DNA from: Marinomonas posidonica_A
Lineage (GTDB): Bacteria > Pseudomonadota > Gammaproteobacteria > Pseudomonadales > Marinomonadaceae
Assembly (NCBI RefSeq): GCF_043643765.1
Contig: NZ_JBHZSP010000005.1
Coordinates: 124,001-188,000, forward strand
Reading direction: 5' to 3'
Length of the DNA stretch: 64,000 nucleotides
In this document: positions 16,064 through 25,615 of the stretch, in pieces
Layout: every line of letters begins with the position of its first letter
Position numbering within the stretch: position 1 is the first letter of the stretch
Notes under the pieces: model-generated
The model's database searches: none
Told to the model about the DNA's origin: nothing
Seen by the model: only the letters and a program-made list of their open reading frames with translations
Program-made: the position numbers and the translations under genes

Positions 16064-17007
16064 GAGGCTTTCCTTAGGCGTAAAATCAACATGAGAAAAT
16101 ACGTCCCACACATTAAATTGACGAGAATTCCCACTGTTGTCTTATAGTTAAATAGGTGTTCCACCATGATTTGAGCTATCAGGAAGGTCGCGATCGCTAT
16201 TGCGCATCCCGATGGCAAAGTCAGGCGATGCTTGGGGGAACGGGCGATCATATAAGCAGTATTGGCTACAAAAATTCCCATAAAAGCCGTTGGACCAAGT
16301 AGGCTGGTAGATGTCGCCACAAGTAACGCGATCAAAGCAAAATGCCGTTTGATAAACACTTGGTAATCAATACCAAGCGATGTCGCTTGATATCGACCTA
16401 ATGAAAGTACATCAAACGTAGGCAGTGCCTTCCATATTATGATGCAGACAGCCCCGACTAAAACGGCTGCTATTGTCAGTTGACTTAGCTGTGCTCGGTT
16501 AAAAGACGCTTGGCTATAACTAAGTAATAGAGAGAATTCTCCGGGACTGATACTAAATTGAATTAATTGGGTAAAAGCACTTAATAGAAGCGTCAATACA
16601 AGCCCAACAAGCAGAAGCAAGTAAATATTGTTATTTTCACCAGCAAGTAACCAGCGGTGAATTACCCATGAATACAGCAGCATAATGCCAATGGAAAGGA
16701 AAAAATTACTGTTTTTATCAATGACGATTTGACTTTCCATACCCATATACAAGACCAATAGTGATTGGAATAAAAGGTAGATGGCTTCATAACCCATGAT
16801 CGCTGGAGTGAGTATTTTATTCTCTGTAATCGTTTGAAAAGTGATCGAAGAAAACGCAATGCAAACGCCTCCAATGATGATAGCCGCCAATCGGGTTATC
16901 CGGTTTGGAATGATGTAGTTATAATCGAATTCGGCACCCATAAAAACAAAAGTTACCGCTAGTATGCATACCAGTATCCACAGAAAATACCGTGCAAAAT
17001 TCCTCAT
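16060..17007 (-). CDS. Iron-siderophore ABC transporter permease (FecCD/FatC-like)
   Basis: 315 aa with nine or ten hydrophobic helices of the BtuC/FecCD family. Family marks include LSLGRYQATSLGIDYQVF and a late GPTAFMGIFVANTAYMIA. The start at 17007 overlaps the preceding permease stop (ATGA). The open frame extends 48 nt further, but only this start gives the coupling and a hydrophobic first helix. It pairs with the product of the gene upstream. Confidence 0.9.
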   Translation of the reverse strand: MRNFARYFLWILVCILAVTFVFMGAEFDYNYIIPNRITRLAAIIIGGVCIAFSSITFQTITENKILTPAIMGYEAIYLLFQSLLVLYMGMESQIVIDKNSNFFLSIGIMLLYSWVIHRWLLAGENNNIYLLLLVGLVLTLLLSAFTQLIQFSISPGEFSLLLSYSQASFNRAQLSQLTIAAVLVGAVCIIIWKALPTFDVLSLGRYQATSLGIDYQVFIKRHFALIALLVATSTSLLGPTAFMGIFVANTAYMIARSPKHRLTLPSGCAIAIATFLIAQIMVEHLFNYKTTVGILVNLMCGTYFLMLILRLRKAS

Positions 17008-17987
17008 TTTTTTGTTTTCCAGATCACAATAAGAAACATGAATCCGCCAACACAACTAGCGGTCAAGCCAATAGGGATTTCAAAGGGGTACAATAAAAGA
17101 CGACCAAAAATGTCACATATGAGTAATACCGATGCACCTCCTAAGGCAATAATCGGTAACGTTCGTTTTAGATTATCGCCATAAAACATGGCGGCTAAAT
17201 TGGGGATAATTAGCCCAACAAAAGGAATGGCGCCTACTGTAATGACGACTGAAGAAATCGTAATGGCCACTAAAATAAGACCTAAAGCAGTGACCCCTAC
17301 GTAATTTAAACCAAGGCTAGTTGCTAACGTCTCTCCCATGCCGACAATAGTAAAGCGATGAGCAAATAAATAAGTAAGAGCTACAATTGGAAAAATGAAA
17401 TAGATAATTTCATAATGTCCTTGAACCACCCTTGAAAAGTCGCCTAATAGCCAGCCTTGCATACTTTGCAACATGTTATTTTGATAAGCGTAAAACTCAG
17501 CGATAGCACTTAAAATAGCGCCATACATTAAACCAATAACGGGAACTAACACGGCATTTTTAAATCGGATAAGGCGAATAATGGTGATAAAAAATACGCT
17601 GGAAATGAGGCAGAAAACCAATGTAGAAAGCATTTTTCCTACGATTCCCAACGTGGGGAAATGAATAAGCGAAATCAGAATGCCAAGTTTTGCGGCATCT
17701 AACCCTCCTGACGTTGCGGGTTCAACAAATTTATTACGGACAATTTGTTGCAGAATAACGCCACAAACCGACAGCCCAACACCGGCTAAAATAAGTGAAA
17801 TAAGTCTTGGGAAACGGCTCGCTGTTAAGGTTAACCAAGCCTCGCTGGAGAAGGACATGATCTGTGATAAATACAGCTGCTTAGCACCTACTAAAAGAGA
17901 GATCACACATAAGATAAAAAAAAGTAATCCTATGAAAAGCATATTTATCGGTGTGTAGATTTCCTCATGGATGGTGTTTTTATACAT
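17004..17987 (-). CDS. Iron-siderophore ABC transporter permease (FecCD/FatD-like)
   Basis: 327 aa and polytopic. It carries the FecCD family marks: RFPRLISLILAGVGLSVCG near the first loops, GMGETLATSLGLNYVG in the cytoplasmic coupling region and GAIPFVGLIIPNLAAMFYGD late. The ATG lies three bases after the TetR gene stop, so the regulator and transporter are co-transcribed. Confidence 0.9.
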   Translation of the reverse strand: MYKNTIHEEIYTPINMLFIGLLFFILCVISLLVGAKQLYLSQIMSFSSEAWLTLTASRFPRLISLILAGVGLSVCGVILQQIVRNKFVEPATSGGLDAAKLGILISLIHFPTLGIVGKMLSTLVFCLISSVFFITIIRLIRFKNAVLVPVIGLMYGAILSAIAEFYAYQNNMLQSMQGWLLGDFSRVVQGHYEIIYFIFPIVALTYLFAHRFTIVGMGETLATSLGLNYVGVTALGLILVAITISSVVITVGAIPFVGLIIPNLAAMFYGDNLKRTLPIIALGGASVLLICDIFGRLLLYPFEIPIGLTASCVGGFMFLIVIWKTKK

Positions 17988-17990
17988 TAT

Positions 17991-18689
17991 TCAACTTTCT
18001 TTCATAGGGAGGGAGCGACGTTCACGAGCTATGGCGATACCATCTAAGGCAATGTCTCGTTTACGTTCCCACCATGTTCTAGGGCCTGTTTTCATAATAT
18101 TCACCATAGCGTTTATTTGTTCCGCTTGTTCTGGTGAGTTATGTGCTTCTGTTTCCCATATTTCAATCATGCGTTCTTTACGAAGACGGCCATCTTGCTC
18201 GGTTTTTACAATAGACCACCAGCCGATGAAACATTCCTTTACCATATCCACTAACATATCCACTGCGACAACGGCTTCATCTAATGGAAAGCCTTTTTCT
18301 TGTAATAATTTGACGGATTCTGCAAAAGATAAAATGCCATTTTGAGGGGCGATTTCAGCGTGATTTAATGCCTCTGCAAGGCCTGGATGTTTATCATATA
18401 AAGCCCAAATAGAGTCAGTTAAAACAATAAGTTCTTCTCTCCAGTTTACGGTTTCTGGCGCTCGCCACTCGAGCTCTTCAATGGCAATTTCGGCGGCCAT
18501 TGCAATGATTTCATCACGGCTTTTTACGTGGTGATACAGCGAGGAGTGATCCACCCCAAGATGCAACGCCAGTGTCGGAATAGTGGCTTTATTGACGCCA
18601 ATCTCCAAAGCGGCTCGAGCAATACTTTGACGAGTTATTTTACTTGGGCGTCCACGCTTACGTTTTACTGGGGTTGAAGAATCTGTCAT
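17991..18689 (-). CDS. TetR/AcrR family transcriptional regulator
   Basis: 232 aa. The N-terminal part has a basic RKRGRPSKIT lead-in and a helix-turn-helix (IPTLALHLGVDHSSLYHHVK, about residues 35-58). The long C-terminal ligand domain includes ELEWRAPETVNWREEL, as in TetR-class C-terminal domains. AGGGAC precedes the ATG. It heads the transporter genes and follows the receptor gene, so it most likely senses a siderophore-related ligand or controls this locus; its operator is not identified. Confidence 0.88.
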   Translation of the reverse strand: MTDSSTPVKRKRGRPSKITRQSIARAALEIGVNKATIPTLALHLGVDHSSLYHHVKSRDEIIAMAAEIAIEELEWRAPETVNWREELIVLTDSIWALYDKHPGLAEALNHAEIAPQNGILSFAESVKLLQEKGFPLDEAVVAVDMLVDMVKECFIGWWSIVKTEQDGRLRKERMIEIWETEAHNSPEQAEQINAMVNIMKTGPRTWWERKRDIALDGIAIARERRSLPMKES

Positions 18690-18736
18690 GCATTTGTCCC
18701 TATGTTTATTAGTAATAAAGGCGTGAAGTAAAACTC

Positions 18737-18772
18737 ATGAAAAGGGATGAGCGCAAGCCTCTCCCTTTTCAT
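18737..18772 (-). terminator. Hairpin between receptor and TetR gene (terminator or attenuator)
   Basis: A perfect 11-bp stem, ATGAAAAGGGA with TCCCTTTTCAT, and a 14-nt loop. There is only a short T-run after the stem on the minus strand, so it may be a partial terminator that lowers transporter expression relative to the receptor. Confidence 0.5.
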
Positions 18773-18794
18773 ATTGGTTTAAACCATGCCTAAA

Positions 18795-21047
18795 TTAGAA
18801 ATCCATGCTTGCAGAAAGTGTGAATGTGCGACCTTGGCCTAACGCTAAAACATTGTAATGACTGGTTGACCAATAATTTTTATCCAGCAGGTTTTCGATA
18901 TTCGCACGGATGGTCAGTGGGGCTTGTTTAATCGCAGTGACATAGCGAGCGCCTAAAGCATAAACAGTATAGCTTGGTAAAGATTGCTTATTATCGCTCT
19001 TAAGGTATTGTTTAGAGACTGCGGTAGTGTTGGCCGTCAGTGTTAGGTTCTGAATTTGAGGTGTATCCCATTCTAAACCAAGTTTTGCCTGCCATTTAGG
19101 TGTCTTCGAAGCTTGATTGCCTACAGTAGATTCATCGCTTGCGGAAGTTATTTTAGCATCAATGTGGGAAACACCACCCATTAAACGGAGATGATTAACT
19201 GGTGTACCGAAGAAACTCCACTCTATACCTCTGTTGCGTTGCTCACCATAATAGTCATATACGTCAGTATCATTGTCTTTATATGCGTTCGGTTTTTTAA
19301 TTTCATAAAGACTAACGGTATGAGAGAATTCCCCTCCGTCAAATTTCACTCCTATTTCTTTTTGTTTTGTTTTGTAGGGAGCGAAAATCTCACCATAATT
19401 ACTAGCACTAGTATCAGTGACTGTGTCGCCTTCACTTAGACCCTCAATGTAATTGGCATACAGAGATACTTGATCTGTCATTTTTATAACAAAGGCAAGG
19501 GATGGTGTCACTGCGCTTTCATCATATTTAGCGCCAGTTGAAAGTAATCCACCTGTTTGTTCTGTTTTGACTTCTTGGTAGCGTGCACCCAAAGTGAGTT
19601 GATATTTATCTTCAGAAAAAGATAAGGTGTCAGCCACGCCAACGCTCGTTAAATTCGTTTCTGTTGTCAATAAAAGAGGGGCATTTAAATCTAAATCAGG
19701 TTGATCGCCCCATACTGGATTATAAATATTAGTAGAATATACATCTGTAAACCTGAGGCCATTTAGGTTGTATGTTTCATTGTAATGCGTGATGTTAGAT
19801 GCAACTTGATGATTTACTTGTCCAGTTTTAAAGTCACCATTTAATCCGATTTCCATAGACATTCTTTCGTTCGTATCGTCTACGTAACCAAGGGTCGTAT
19901 CAATATCACCATCTGAGTTAGTGACTTCTGCTTTTGATGCACTTAGCCCTTCATAGGACATTTCATTCGCCCCCAGAGCTGCATAAATCGTTAGTTGCGT
20001 ATTCACATCAAATTCCCCACGAGTGATAACGCCTTCGGTTTCTGTATCAAAAAAAGCCCAACTTGGATTAAGTATGGTGTCGGAGTCTGGCGCGCTTGGA
20101 ATATCTACGCCCGAAGCAATGGTGATTCCTCTAATTGGCGCATCAGCATGCTCAGAAGTGCGATATAAGTCAGCGGATAAACGAATTCGGTCTCCTCGCC
20201 AATCCAGAGCGACCGACCCCAGCTCGGATTCTTTTTCCTGACGGTTAATCGTGGTGTCACCCTCTGAATAGGCACCATTGATTCGCACACCAAACGCTTT
20301 GTCTTCACCAAAGCGGCGGCCAATATCTATGCTTGTACCGATTTGTGAGTCAGAAATGTATTTCGTTGTTAAACGAGTGAGAGACTCATTATCTGCTCGT
20401 TTAGTTACTAAATTAACAGAGCCACCAATAGAGCCATTTGGAGCCATACCATTTAGCATCGCTGATGGCCCTTTTAATACTTCAATGCGTTCAAACATTT
20501 CAGTGGCACTACGGTAATAGGGAGCCATACCGGATAAACCATTGAAAGTGACATCGTTGCTGTTTGAGGAAAAGCCTCGGATAGAATAACTTTCAAGGTT
20601 TTCACCAACGACATTACTGGTATGAATCGCAGGGTCAGTCGCCGCAATGACATCAATGACATCTGTTGCTTGTTGATCATTTATAAACTTATCTGTATAG
20701 CTGATAGCGCTGAATGGCGTCTCTAATGCGTCTTTATTTCCCAAAAAACCAGCATGATTGGTCTCGGTTACCTGACCTCCCGAGCCGGAATAAACTGGGT
20801 TTTCCTCACGATCACCTTCCACCTTTACAGTAGATAGCATTACCTCTGACGCTGTATTAGCCGTTTCTATATTGGTTGTTGCTTCAGCATAAACCGATGA
20901 ACCACATGTCAGCATGGCGCCAACGACAATACTGAATAAAACGGTATTTTTCCTTGTGCTCAGAGTGTTTCGTGCAGAGTATTGCGTTGCCTGAATGGTA
21001 TTTTTTGTAACCTTATGGTTGTGATCTAAATGCTGAACCTCGTACAT
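18795..21047 (-). CDS. TonB-dependent siderophore receptor
   Basis: 750 aa. An unusually long N-terminus precedes the signal core (VLFSIVVGAMLTCGSSVYAEA, cleavage near residue 55). A TonB-box-like STVKVEG, a plug domain with YSIRGFSSNSNDVTFNGLSG and IEVLKGPSAMLNGMAPNGSI, and a 22-strand-type barrel ending in TLSASMDF follow. GGAAGG precedes the ATG. A Fur box lies 74 bp upstream. It belongs to the FhuA/FpvA-like siderophore receptor group and is the first gene of the uptake locus, so it likely brings the ligand in for the CeuE-like lipoprotein. Confidence 0.93.
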   Translation of the reverse strand: MYEVQHLDHNHKVTKNTIQATQYSARNTLSTRKNTVLFSIVVGAMLTCGSSVYAEATTNIETANTASEVMLSTVKVEGDREENPVYSGSGGQVTETNHAGFLGNKDALETPFSAISYTDKFINDQQATDVIDVIAATDPAIHTSNVVGENLESYSIRGFSSNSNDVTFNGLSGMAPYYRSATEMFERIEVLKGPSAMLNGMAPNGSIGGSVNLVTKRADNESLTRLTTKYISDSQIGTSIDIGRRFGEDKAFGVRINGAYSEGDTTINRQEKESELGSVALDWRGDRIRLSADLYRTSEHADAPIRGITIASGVDIPSAPDSDTILNPSWAFFDTETEGVITRGEFDVNTQLTIYAALGANEMSYEGLSASKAEVTNSDGDIDTTLGYVDDTNERMSMEIGLNGDFKTGQVNHQVASNITHYNETYNLNGLRFTDVYSTNIYNPVWGDQPDLDLNAPLLLTTETNLTSVGVADTLSFSEDKYQLTLGARYQEVKTEQTGGLLSTGAKYDESAVTPSLAFVIKMTDQVSLYANYIEGLSEGDTVTDTSASNYGEIFAPYKTKQKEIGVKFDGGEFSHTVSLYEIKKPNAYKDNDTDVYDYYGEQRNRGIEWSFFGTPVNHLRLMGGVSHIDAKITSASDESTVGNQASKTPKWQAKLGLEWDTPQIQNLTLTANTTAVSKQYLKSDNKQSLPSYTVYALGARYVTAIKQAPLTIRANIENLLDKNYWSTSHYNVLALGQGRTFTLSASMDF

Positions 21048-21120
21048 CGTAAGTGCCTTCCATTTATTGGTTAAAATCTATTTTCCAACATTATGTGGAA
21101 ATTTTTAAAAGGATACTAAT

Positions 21121-21139
21121 GCAAGTTATTATCATTATC
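21121..21139 (-). promoter_or_regulatory. Fur box upstream of the siderophore receptor operon
   Basis: GATAATGATAATAACTTGC on the minus strand matches the 19-bp Fur consensus at 15 positions, including the first 12 in a row. It is placed where it would repress transcription of the receptor under iron-replete conditions. Confidence 0.75.
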
Positions 21140-21141
21140 AA

Positions 21142-21594
21142 TAGATTTATAAACATGGTGTTTATAAATTGTTTTTTTAGGTGCGAAGTAAATTGAAATG
21201 GTGTGATGTTTAAATAAAATTAAGCGGTGTCTAAAGGCTACGGACAAAATGTGTAAGTGAAAAAGAAAGGGTTTAATGGGGATCTGGTCTTGCTATGGTG
21301 CTTTACCCCCAATGTTGATTAACTTTGATGGCATCGCTTTGCCATATTATTAGGCCGCAGTATTTTCATGAGATATTAGTCGTGCGAATGACATAAAAAG
21401 CAGTATGCGCTTTATCGATAGCGCGTCTGTAGGCGGTGAGCTTGAATTTCGATTGGAAGTATCTGTTTGTTTCAAGGTTATCAATGTCCTCGATGAATTC
21501 ACTGTCAGTCGAAACGTCAGATAACCGGATTTAACATTATTTCTGTAATGGATGAACCATGAATGGATATTATCTTCAATATGGATGGCTTTGC
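21142..21594. other. Intergenic stretch without recognised genes
   Basis: Between the two receptor loci. I see no open frame with a ribosome site and no family resemblance. A 39-codon frame from 21404 (MRFIDSASVGGELEFRLEV...) is open but unsupported. It may be debris from an older insertion. Confidence 0.4.
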
Positions 21595-21628
21595 TTGAAA
21601 AAGCCAGAACAAGACTATGTTCTGGCTT
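21595..21628 (-). terminator. Rho-independent terminator of the second receptor gene
   Basis: Stem AAGCCAGAAC/GTTCTGGCTT with a loop of 8 nt, followed on the minus strand by TTTTTC. It lies 32 bp after the receptor stop. Confidence 0.8.
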
Positions 21629-21659
21629 AAAGGGGGGAGTTTTCTATTAAGGCTTGTGT

Positions 21660-23726
21660 TTACCAAGCGTGGTTTAAAGTCATGGTGATGTCGCGGCCTC
21701 GATTGTAAAAATCTGCAGTACCTGATCCAACAACGTGTTGCTCATCTAATAGGTTACTGACGTTTATAGCGAGTTGCGTTGCTGAAGTGATGTCGTAGTT
21801 AAACGAGGCATCAAGAGTCACTGCCGCTTCACTTTTTTTGCTGTTAGCCGCGTCAAAGTAGTATGAGCCTACATAACGCGCGCCTAATCCGACAGACATA
21901 TCTTGACGTGGTAAGAGGTAATGTCCCCATAGGGAAGCGGAATGTTGTGGTGTGGTCGCGAAATCTTTGCCTTCATAAGAGTCGTCTTCGGTGACTTTAG
22001 AATCCATGTAAGAATAACCTCCAGAAAGGCTCAAGCTTTCTGTTAGTTCTGCTCTCATTTCTAAATCAACACCTTTGACGCGGTTTTTGCCGATGACCTC
22101 ACGATCAATTGAACCATCATTCTGTGCGACAGCGATGTTGACATTGCTTTTTTCAAGCTCGTAAATGGCCACAGAGAAAATGGCATTTAGATCGCTAGGC
22201 GAAAATTTTGCGCCGATTTCAGTTTGGTCTCCACGCACAATTTCTGTGCCTACAGAAGGTGGAGAAACAGATTCCACTTGACTGATGTAAGCCGACACTT
22301 GGTCGTTGAATTTGTAGGTAAAGGCCGAACGGAAAGTGTTTTCAGAAAAGTCACTTTGGGTTTCAGTATTATTCTGATAATTGTCTTCTGCAACCTCAAT
22401 GTCATCGTGTCGAGCGCCGATGGAAAGAATGTATTTATCATCCCAAGCTAAATTCTGCTGTAATAGAGCGGCTTGCGTTTGATAGTCGGTTTTTTTATCG
22501 GCGAGAGGGGTTAGAACGCTTGGTGCGCCAGAATAGACAATATTATTGACATCGATACTGGTCGCGGTCCCCCAAGCACTGTTCTCCGTCTTGCTAGAAT
22601 CTTGGTATTCAATACCAAATACTGTGCTGCTGTCGAGACGATCAAAGGTAATGTTGTATTGTCCTAGTAAGTTACCGCTAAATTGCTTTATTGCCGTGTC
22701 TGTTGCAATGAAACCACGATCGACTGTGTCGCTTACTCGATTACTGGAATCCGAGATGTATGTGTAGCCATATCGGTTTGTTGAATCTGTGTATCTGAGG
22801 TTGGAAGATATTTTAAAGCCATTATCCAGGCTATGATTGATCTGTGTACTAATGTTAGTGCGTTCTACATCTTGATAGTTAAAGTCTGGCTCACCAAAGA
22901 AAGTACTTCTATCGTATTCTTTATCAAACGGTGCGCCGCTACTATTGGCGCTGGCATCTGTATTTAGGTAATCAACTAGGAGCGTTGTACTGGTTTTGCT
23001 GTTTGGTTGCCAGGTTAAGCCGCCCATAACAAACTGTGAATCGTCTTTTGAGTAGTCGTACTCTCGGTCACTGTCTTTTACCTTAGCCGTTAAGCGATAA
23101 GCTAGGGTATCACCCTCGTCCAAAGTACTGTTCACATCAAGGCCAATTTCTTTATGGTCGTGAGAACCATAGGTTAAATAGGCGCTGGAAAATTCATCAA
23201 ATTTTGGTGTTTTACTAACGAAATTAATGGAACCGCCAGGTTCTGCTGGGCCGAATAAGGTCGAATTCGCACCGCGAATCACTTCAACTCGTCTGTAAGC
23301 AAAGGGCTCTTCACGGATGTCGAATAGAGAGCCAAGATACAAACCATCACGGTAAGTGGAGGCGTTAAAACCTCGAATTTGATAGAAATCGGTACGATCG
23401 TCGGCGCCGTAGTAACCCGTTACGGTACCTGGTGTATATTGCAGAATTTCTTCTGTCGTGGAAGCTCCGCGTTGCTGGATTTCTTTTTCTGTGATGACGG
23501 AGACCGACGCCGGTGTGTCTTGAATGCTGGTGGCGACTTTGCCGCCAACCCAAAGTTCTGTTGCAACGACGGATTCGCTGTCATCATCGGCCTCTTCGGC
23601 TTGGCTGTTGATAAGTATAGGCGAAAGACGGAATACGTCTTCATCTGCTTCGGCTAAAGCCGCACTGGGTAAAATGACCGAACAGCAGAATAGGGAGGTG
23701 GTATATGGGGTTAGTTTTCTTCTCAT
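21660..23726 (-). CDS. TonB-dependent siderophore receptor (FhuE/FpvA-like)
   Basis: 688 aa with signal peptide LFCCSVILPSAALAEA. The plug domain carries DTPASVSVITEKEIQQRG, YTPGTVTGYYGADDRTDFYQ, IRGFNASTYRDGLYL and VEVIRGANSTLFGPAEPGGS, the standard TIGR-type siderophore receptor signatures. The barrel ends in a terminal Trp (TMTLNHAW). GGAGAAAACG lies before the ATG and a Fur box about 50 bp upstream. It is monocistronic with its own terminator. The AraC-type gene upstream on the same strand may regulate it. A hydroxamate or mixed-type ligand is possible but cannot be read from sequence. Confidence 0.93.
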   Translation of the reverse strand: MRRKLTPYTTSLFCCSVILPSAALAEADEDVFRLSPILINSQAEEADDDSESVVATELWVGGKVATSIQDTPASVSVITEKEIQQRGASTTEEILQYTPGTVTGYYGADDRTDFYQIRGFNASTYRDGLYLGSLFDIREEPFAYRRVEVIRGANSTLFGPAEPGGSINFVSKTPKFDEFSSAYLTYGSHDHKEIGLDVNSTLDEGDTLAYRLTAKVKDSDREYDYSKDDSQFVMGGLTWQPNSKTSTTLLVDYLNTDASANSSGAPFDKEYDRSTFFGEPDFNYQDVERTNISTQINHSLDNGFKISSNLRYTDSTNRYGYTYISDSSNRVSDTVDRGFIATDTAIKQFSGNLLGQYNITFDRLDSSTVFGIEYQDSSKTENSAWGTATSIDVNNIVYSGAPSVLTPLADKKTDYQTQAALLQQNLAWDDKYILSIGARHDDIEVAEDNYQNNTETQSDFSENTFRSAFTYKFNDQVSAYISQVESVSPPSVGTEIVRGDQTEIGAKFSPSDLNAIFSVAIYELEKSNVNIAVAQNDGSIDREVIGKNRVKGVDLEMRAELTESLSLSGGYSYMDSKVTEDDSYEGKDFATTPQHSASLWGHYLLPRQDMSVGLGARYVGSYYFDAANSKKSEAAVTLDASFNYDITSATQLAINVSNLLDEQHVVGSGTADFYNRGRDITMTLNHAW

Positions 23727-23775
23727 CGTTTTCTCCAGTAGCGTTTCTCCCTGATCAATGAATCACAATGCTAGT

Positions 23776-23794
23776 GTTAATGATTATTAATAAC
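23776..23794 (-). promoter_or_regulatory. Fur box upstream of the second receptor
   Basis: GTTATTAATAATCATTAAC on the minus strand agrees with the Fur 19-mer at 15 positions, including the unbroken ATAATCATTA core. It lies 50 bp before the start codon, within the expected promoter. Confidence 0.7.
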
Positions 23795-23935
23795 AAAATG
23801 TATCTTTATCACATCATAACACGTTAAAAAGGGAGGTTTATGAGATGCGTACAGGATGTAGGGCCATGGCTTTCATCTTTTATCTGAACGTATCTCGTTA
23901 TGTTTGATACAAGCAAAAAGATGATAGGGGGCTTG

Positions 23936-24679
23936 CTAAGAAGATAATTGTATAAATCGGTCACTTTTATCATGAGCGAGTTGTTTGGGGGTAAGGCTGG
24001 CGTATTTTCGAGTGAATCGAATGTAGTGAGATTGGTCATTAAAGCCTCTATCAGGAAAGAGTTCTCCGGCTTTTAATGAGTCAAAACTGTGTCGAAAGCG
24101 AAGGATGTCACAATAGTTTTTCAGAGGCAATCCCAACCATTTATTGAAATAGCGATTTATCTGGCGACTACTCCAATTGGCTGATTGAGCAATATCGTTA
24201 ACGGTAATTGTGCCATTCGTTTGGTAGATTAAATCAGACATGATGCGCTTTCGAGAGTCTATTTTTGGGTCTAGCTGAGAGGTAAAGTAGCGCCCCAGCT
24301 TGCTACAAAAACCATTAAAATCCTCAAGATCTACTTGCTCTATGTCAGCGTAACCTGGTGTTAAGCTGATGCGGTCATTGAGGATGTCTGCGACGGATCT
24401 TTTTAATAAATATTCCACCGCTAGCAGGTTGAGTCGGACGCCCATTAATACGGATTGTTTTGGCATGATGCCTTGCTGTTTCTGCGTTTCCAGCCCGACT
24501 AAAGAAACGTGTAAGGGGAACTCCTCATTACTGAAAAAATAGACATCAATACCGCCATCAGGAAAGGTGACCAGTTCTTCATCTTGATCACTGGGATTGC
24601 GTATCATCCAATAGCTTTCGATGAAGGGCGATAAGGCTTCATTTGGCGTTGATGAGGTAACTTGAATGCTATCTTTCAT
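23936..24679 (-). CDS. AraC family transcriptional regulator
   Basis: 247 aa. The N-terminal half (LSPFIESYWMIRNP, TFPDGGIDVYF, MGVRLNLLAVEYLL) resembles the cupin-like DUF6597 sensor found in many AraC proteins. The C-terminal half has the double helix-turn-helix, with TVNDIAQSANWSSRQINRYF in the first and PDRGFNDQSHYIRFTRKYAS in the second. It is encoded directly upstream of, and in the same direction as, a Fur-controlled siderophore receptor, so a siderophore-responsive activator role is plausible but unproven. Confidence 0.88.
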   Translation of the reverse strand: MKDSIQVTSSTPNEALSPFIESYWMIRNPSDQDEELVTFPDGGIDVYFFSNEEFPLHVSLVGLETQKQQGIMPKQSVLMGVRLNLLAVEYLLKRSVADILNDRISLTPGYADIEQVDLEDFNGFCSKLGRYFTSQLDPKIDSRKRIMSDLIYQTNGTITVNDIAQSANWSSRQINRYFNKWLGLPLKNYCDILRFRHSFDSLKAGELFPDRGFNDQSHYIRFTRKYASLTPKQLAHDKSDRFIQLSS

Positions 24680-24817
24680 GGTAAGAGTAGAATGGTTCTA
24701 TAAATTAATGAGACTCATTCTACTTTTTGTGGAGGATAAGAGCCACTGTTACTTTTTCGTTATATTATGGCTCTTGCTTTATAGCGCTAATTAGTGGTGG
24801 TATTGGTTAAGTCTTTT

Positions 24818-24952
24818 TTAATGCTCTGTCATGAGGTTTTGCATTTGTATTGCGATGTTAGACATCTGATATAGGGTCTCACACATCGGTTTATACACAG
24901 CGGTAAAAGAGGGCTCTTTCGCTAAATCGCCAAATACATCATACAGATTCTG
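24818..24952 (-). pseudogene. Possible C-terminal gene fragment (mannitol/fructuronate dehydrogenase-like)
   Basis: A 44-codon segment ending in TAA reads YDVFGDLAKEPSFTAVYKPM, then a helical tail. The FGDLAxxPxF motif and following helix recall the end of the mannitol dehydrogenase family. An in-frame stop precedes it, and the upstream sequence has no continuous frame. The assignment is from pattern memory only. Confidence 0.3.
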
Positions 24953-25615
24953 TCAGAATGGTGGTGTAGGTGATGCTATAAAAAGAAGCTATCTTGAGAT
25001 ATTGGCAAGGTAATTCTGTTTCAAAGAAAGAGTCTGATAGAAGCAATTTGAAGAGCATCAAGTCCCCTTCCTTCCCGTTAAACCACCGAGCTTAGCCAAT
25101 ACCGCATAAAAGTATCGATATGAGTATTATTCAAATAGATAATAACTTTCAGTTTATGCTTTTTTAATATCTAAATTTATTAAAAATAAGCAATGCCAAA
25201 CTCGAGTTGTTATTTTTTAAAGGTGTCGCGATCTGAGATAAAATATACTTATAATAGTGCAAGAAAAAAGAAAGCTATTTTTATGTATTGGTTTGACTGA
25301 TAGTGATACTTTTTTGATGTTTTTTTGCGTTGGTAAAATTGATCTTCCATTGTTAGCTGAAACTACGAAATATGTTGGGATTAACGTTTGGCCAGTGAAG
25401 CTAACCTTTGTTTTCATTTGTATCTAGAATGCGCTTTTAAAGCGAAAATGGTGACAAAAATAAACACGATTAGGCACTCAATATAATCGCTTTTCGCTAT
25501 GCTATTTAAGAGAGATTATCATTTCTAAGCTTATGAGTTGGGTCGAGATGTTGTAGCCAATAATGTGTTTAAGCTCAGTGTGGAGAAATTAAATTTTTAG
25601 GATGAAAACATTATT
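24953..25615. other. Intergenic stretch without recognised genes
   Basis: AT-rich, with many stops in all frames. A 66-codon minus frame (25217-25417) has no ribosome site or recognisable motif. Together with the gene fragment next to it, this ~930-bp gap looks like a site of past gene loss. Confidence 0.4.

Noticed and set aside
25217..25417. 66-aa minus frame in the gap before the CHASE kinase
   Set aside because: No Shine-Dalgarno, no motif, and it lies in AT-rich sequence with frequent stops in other frames.
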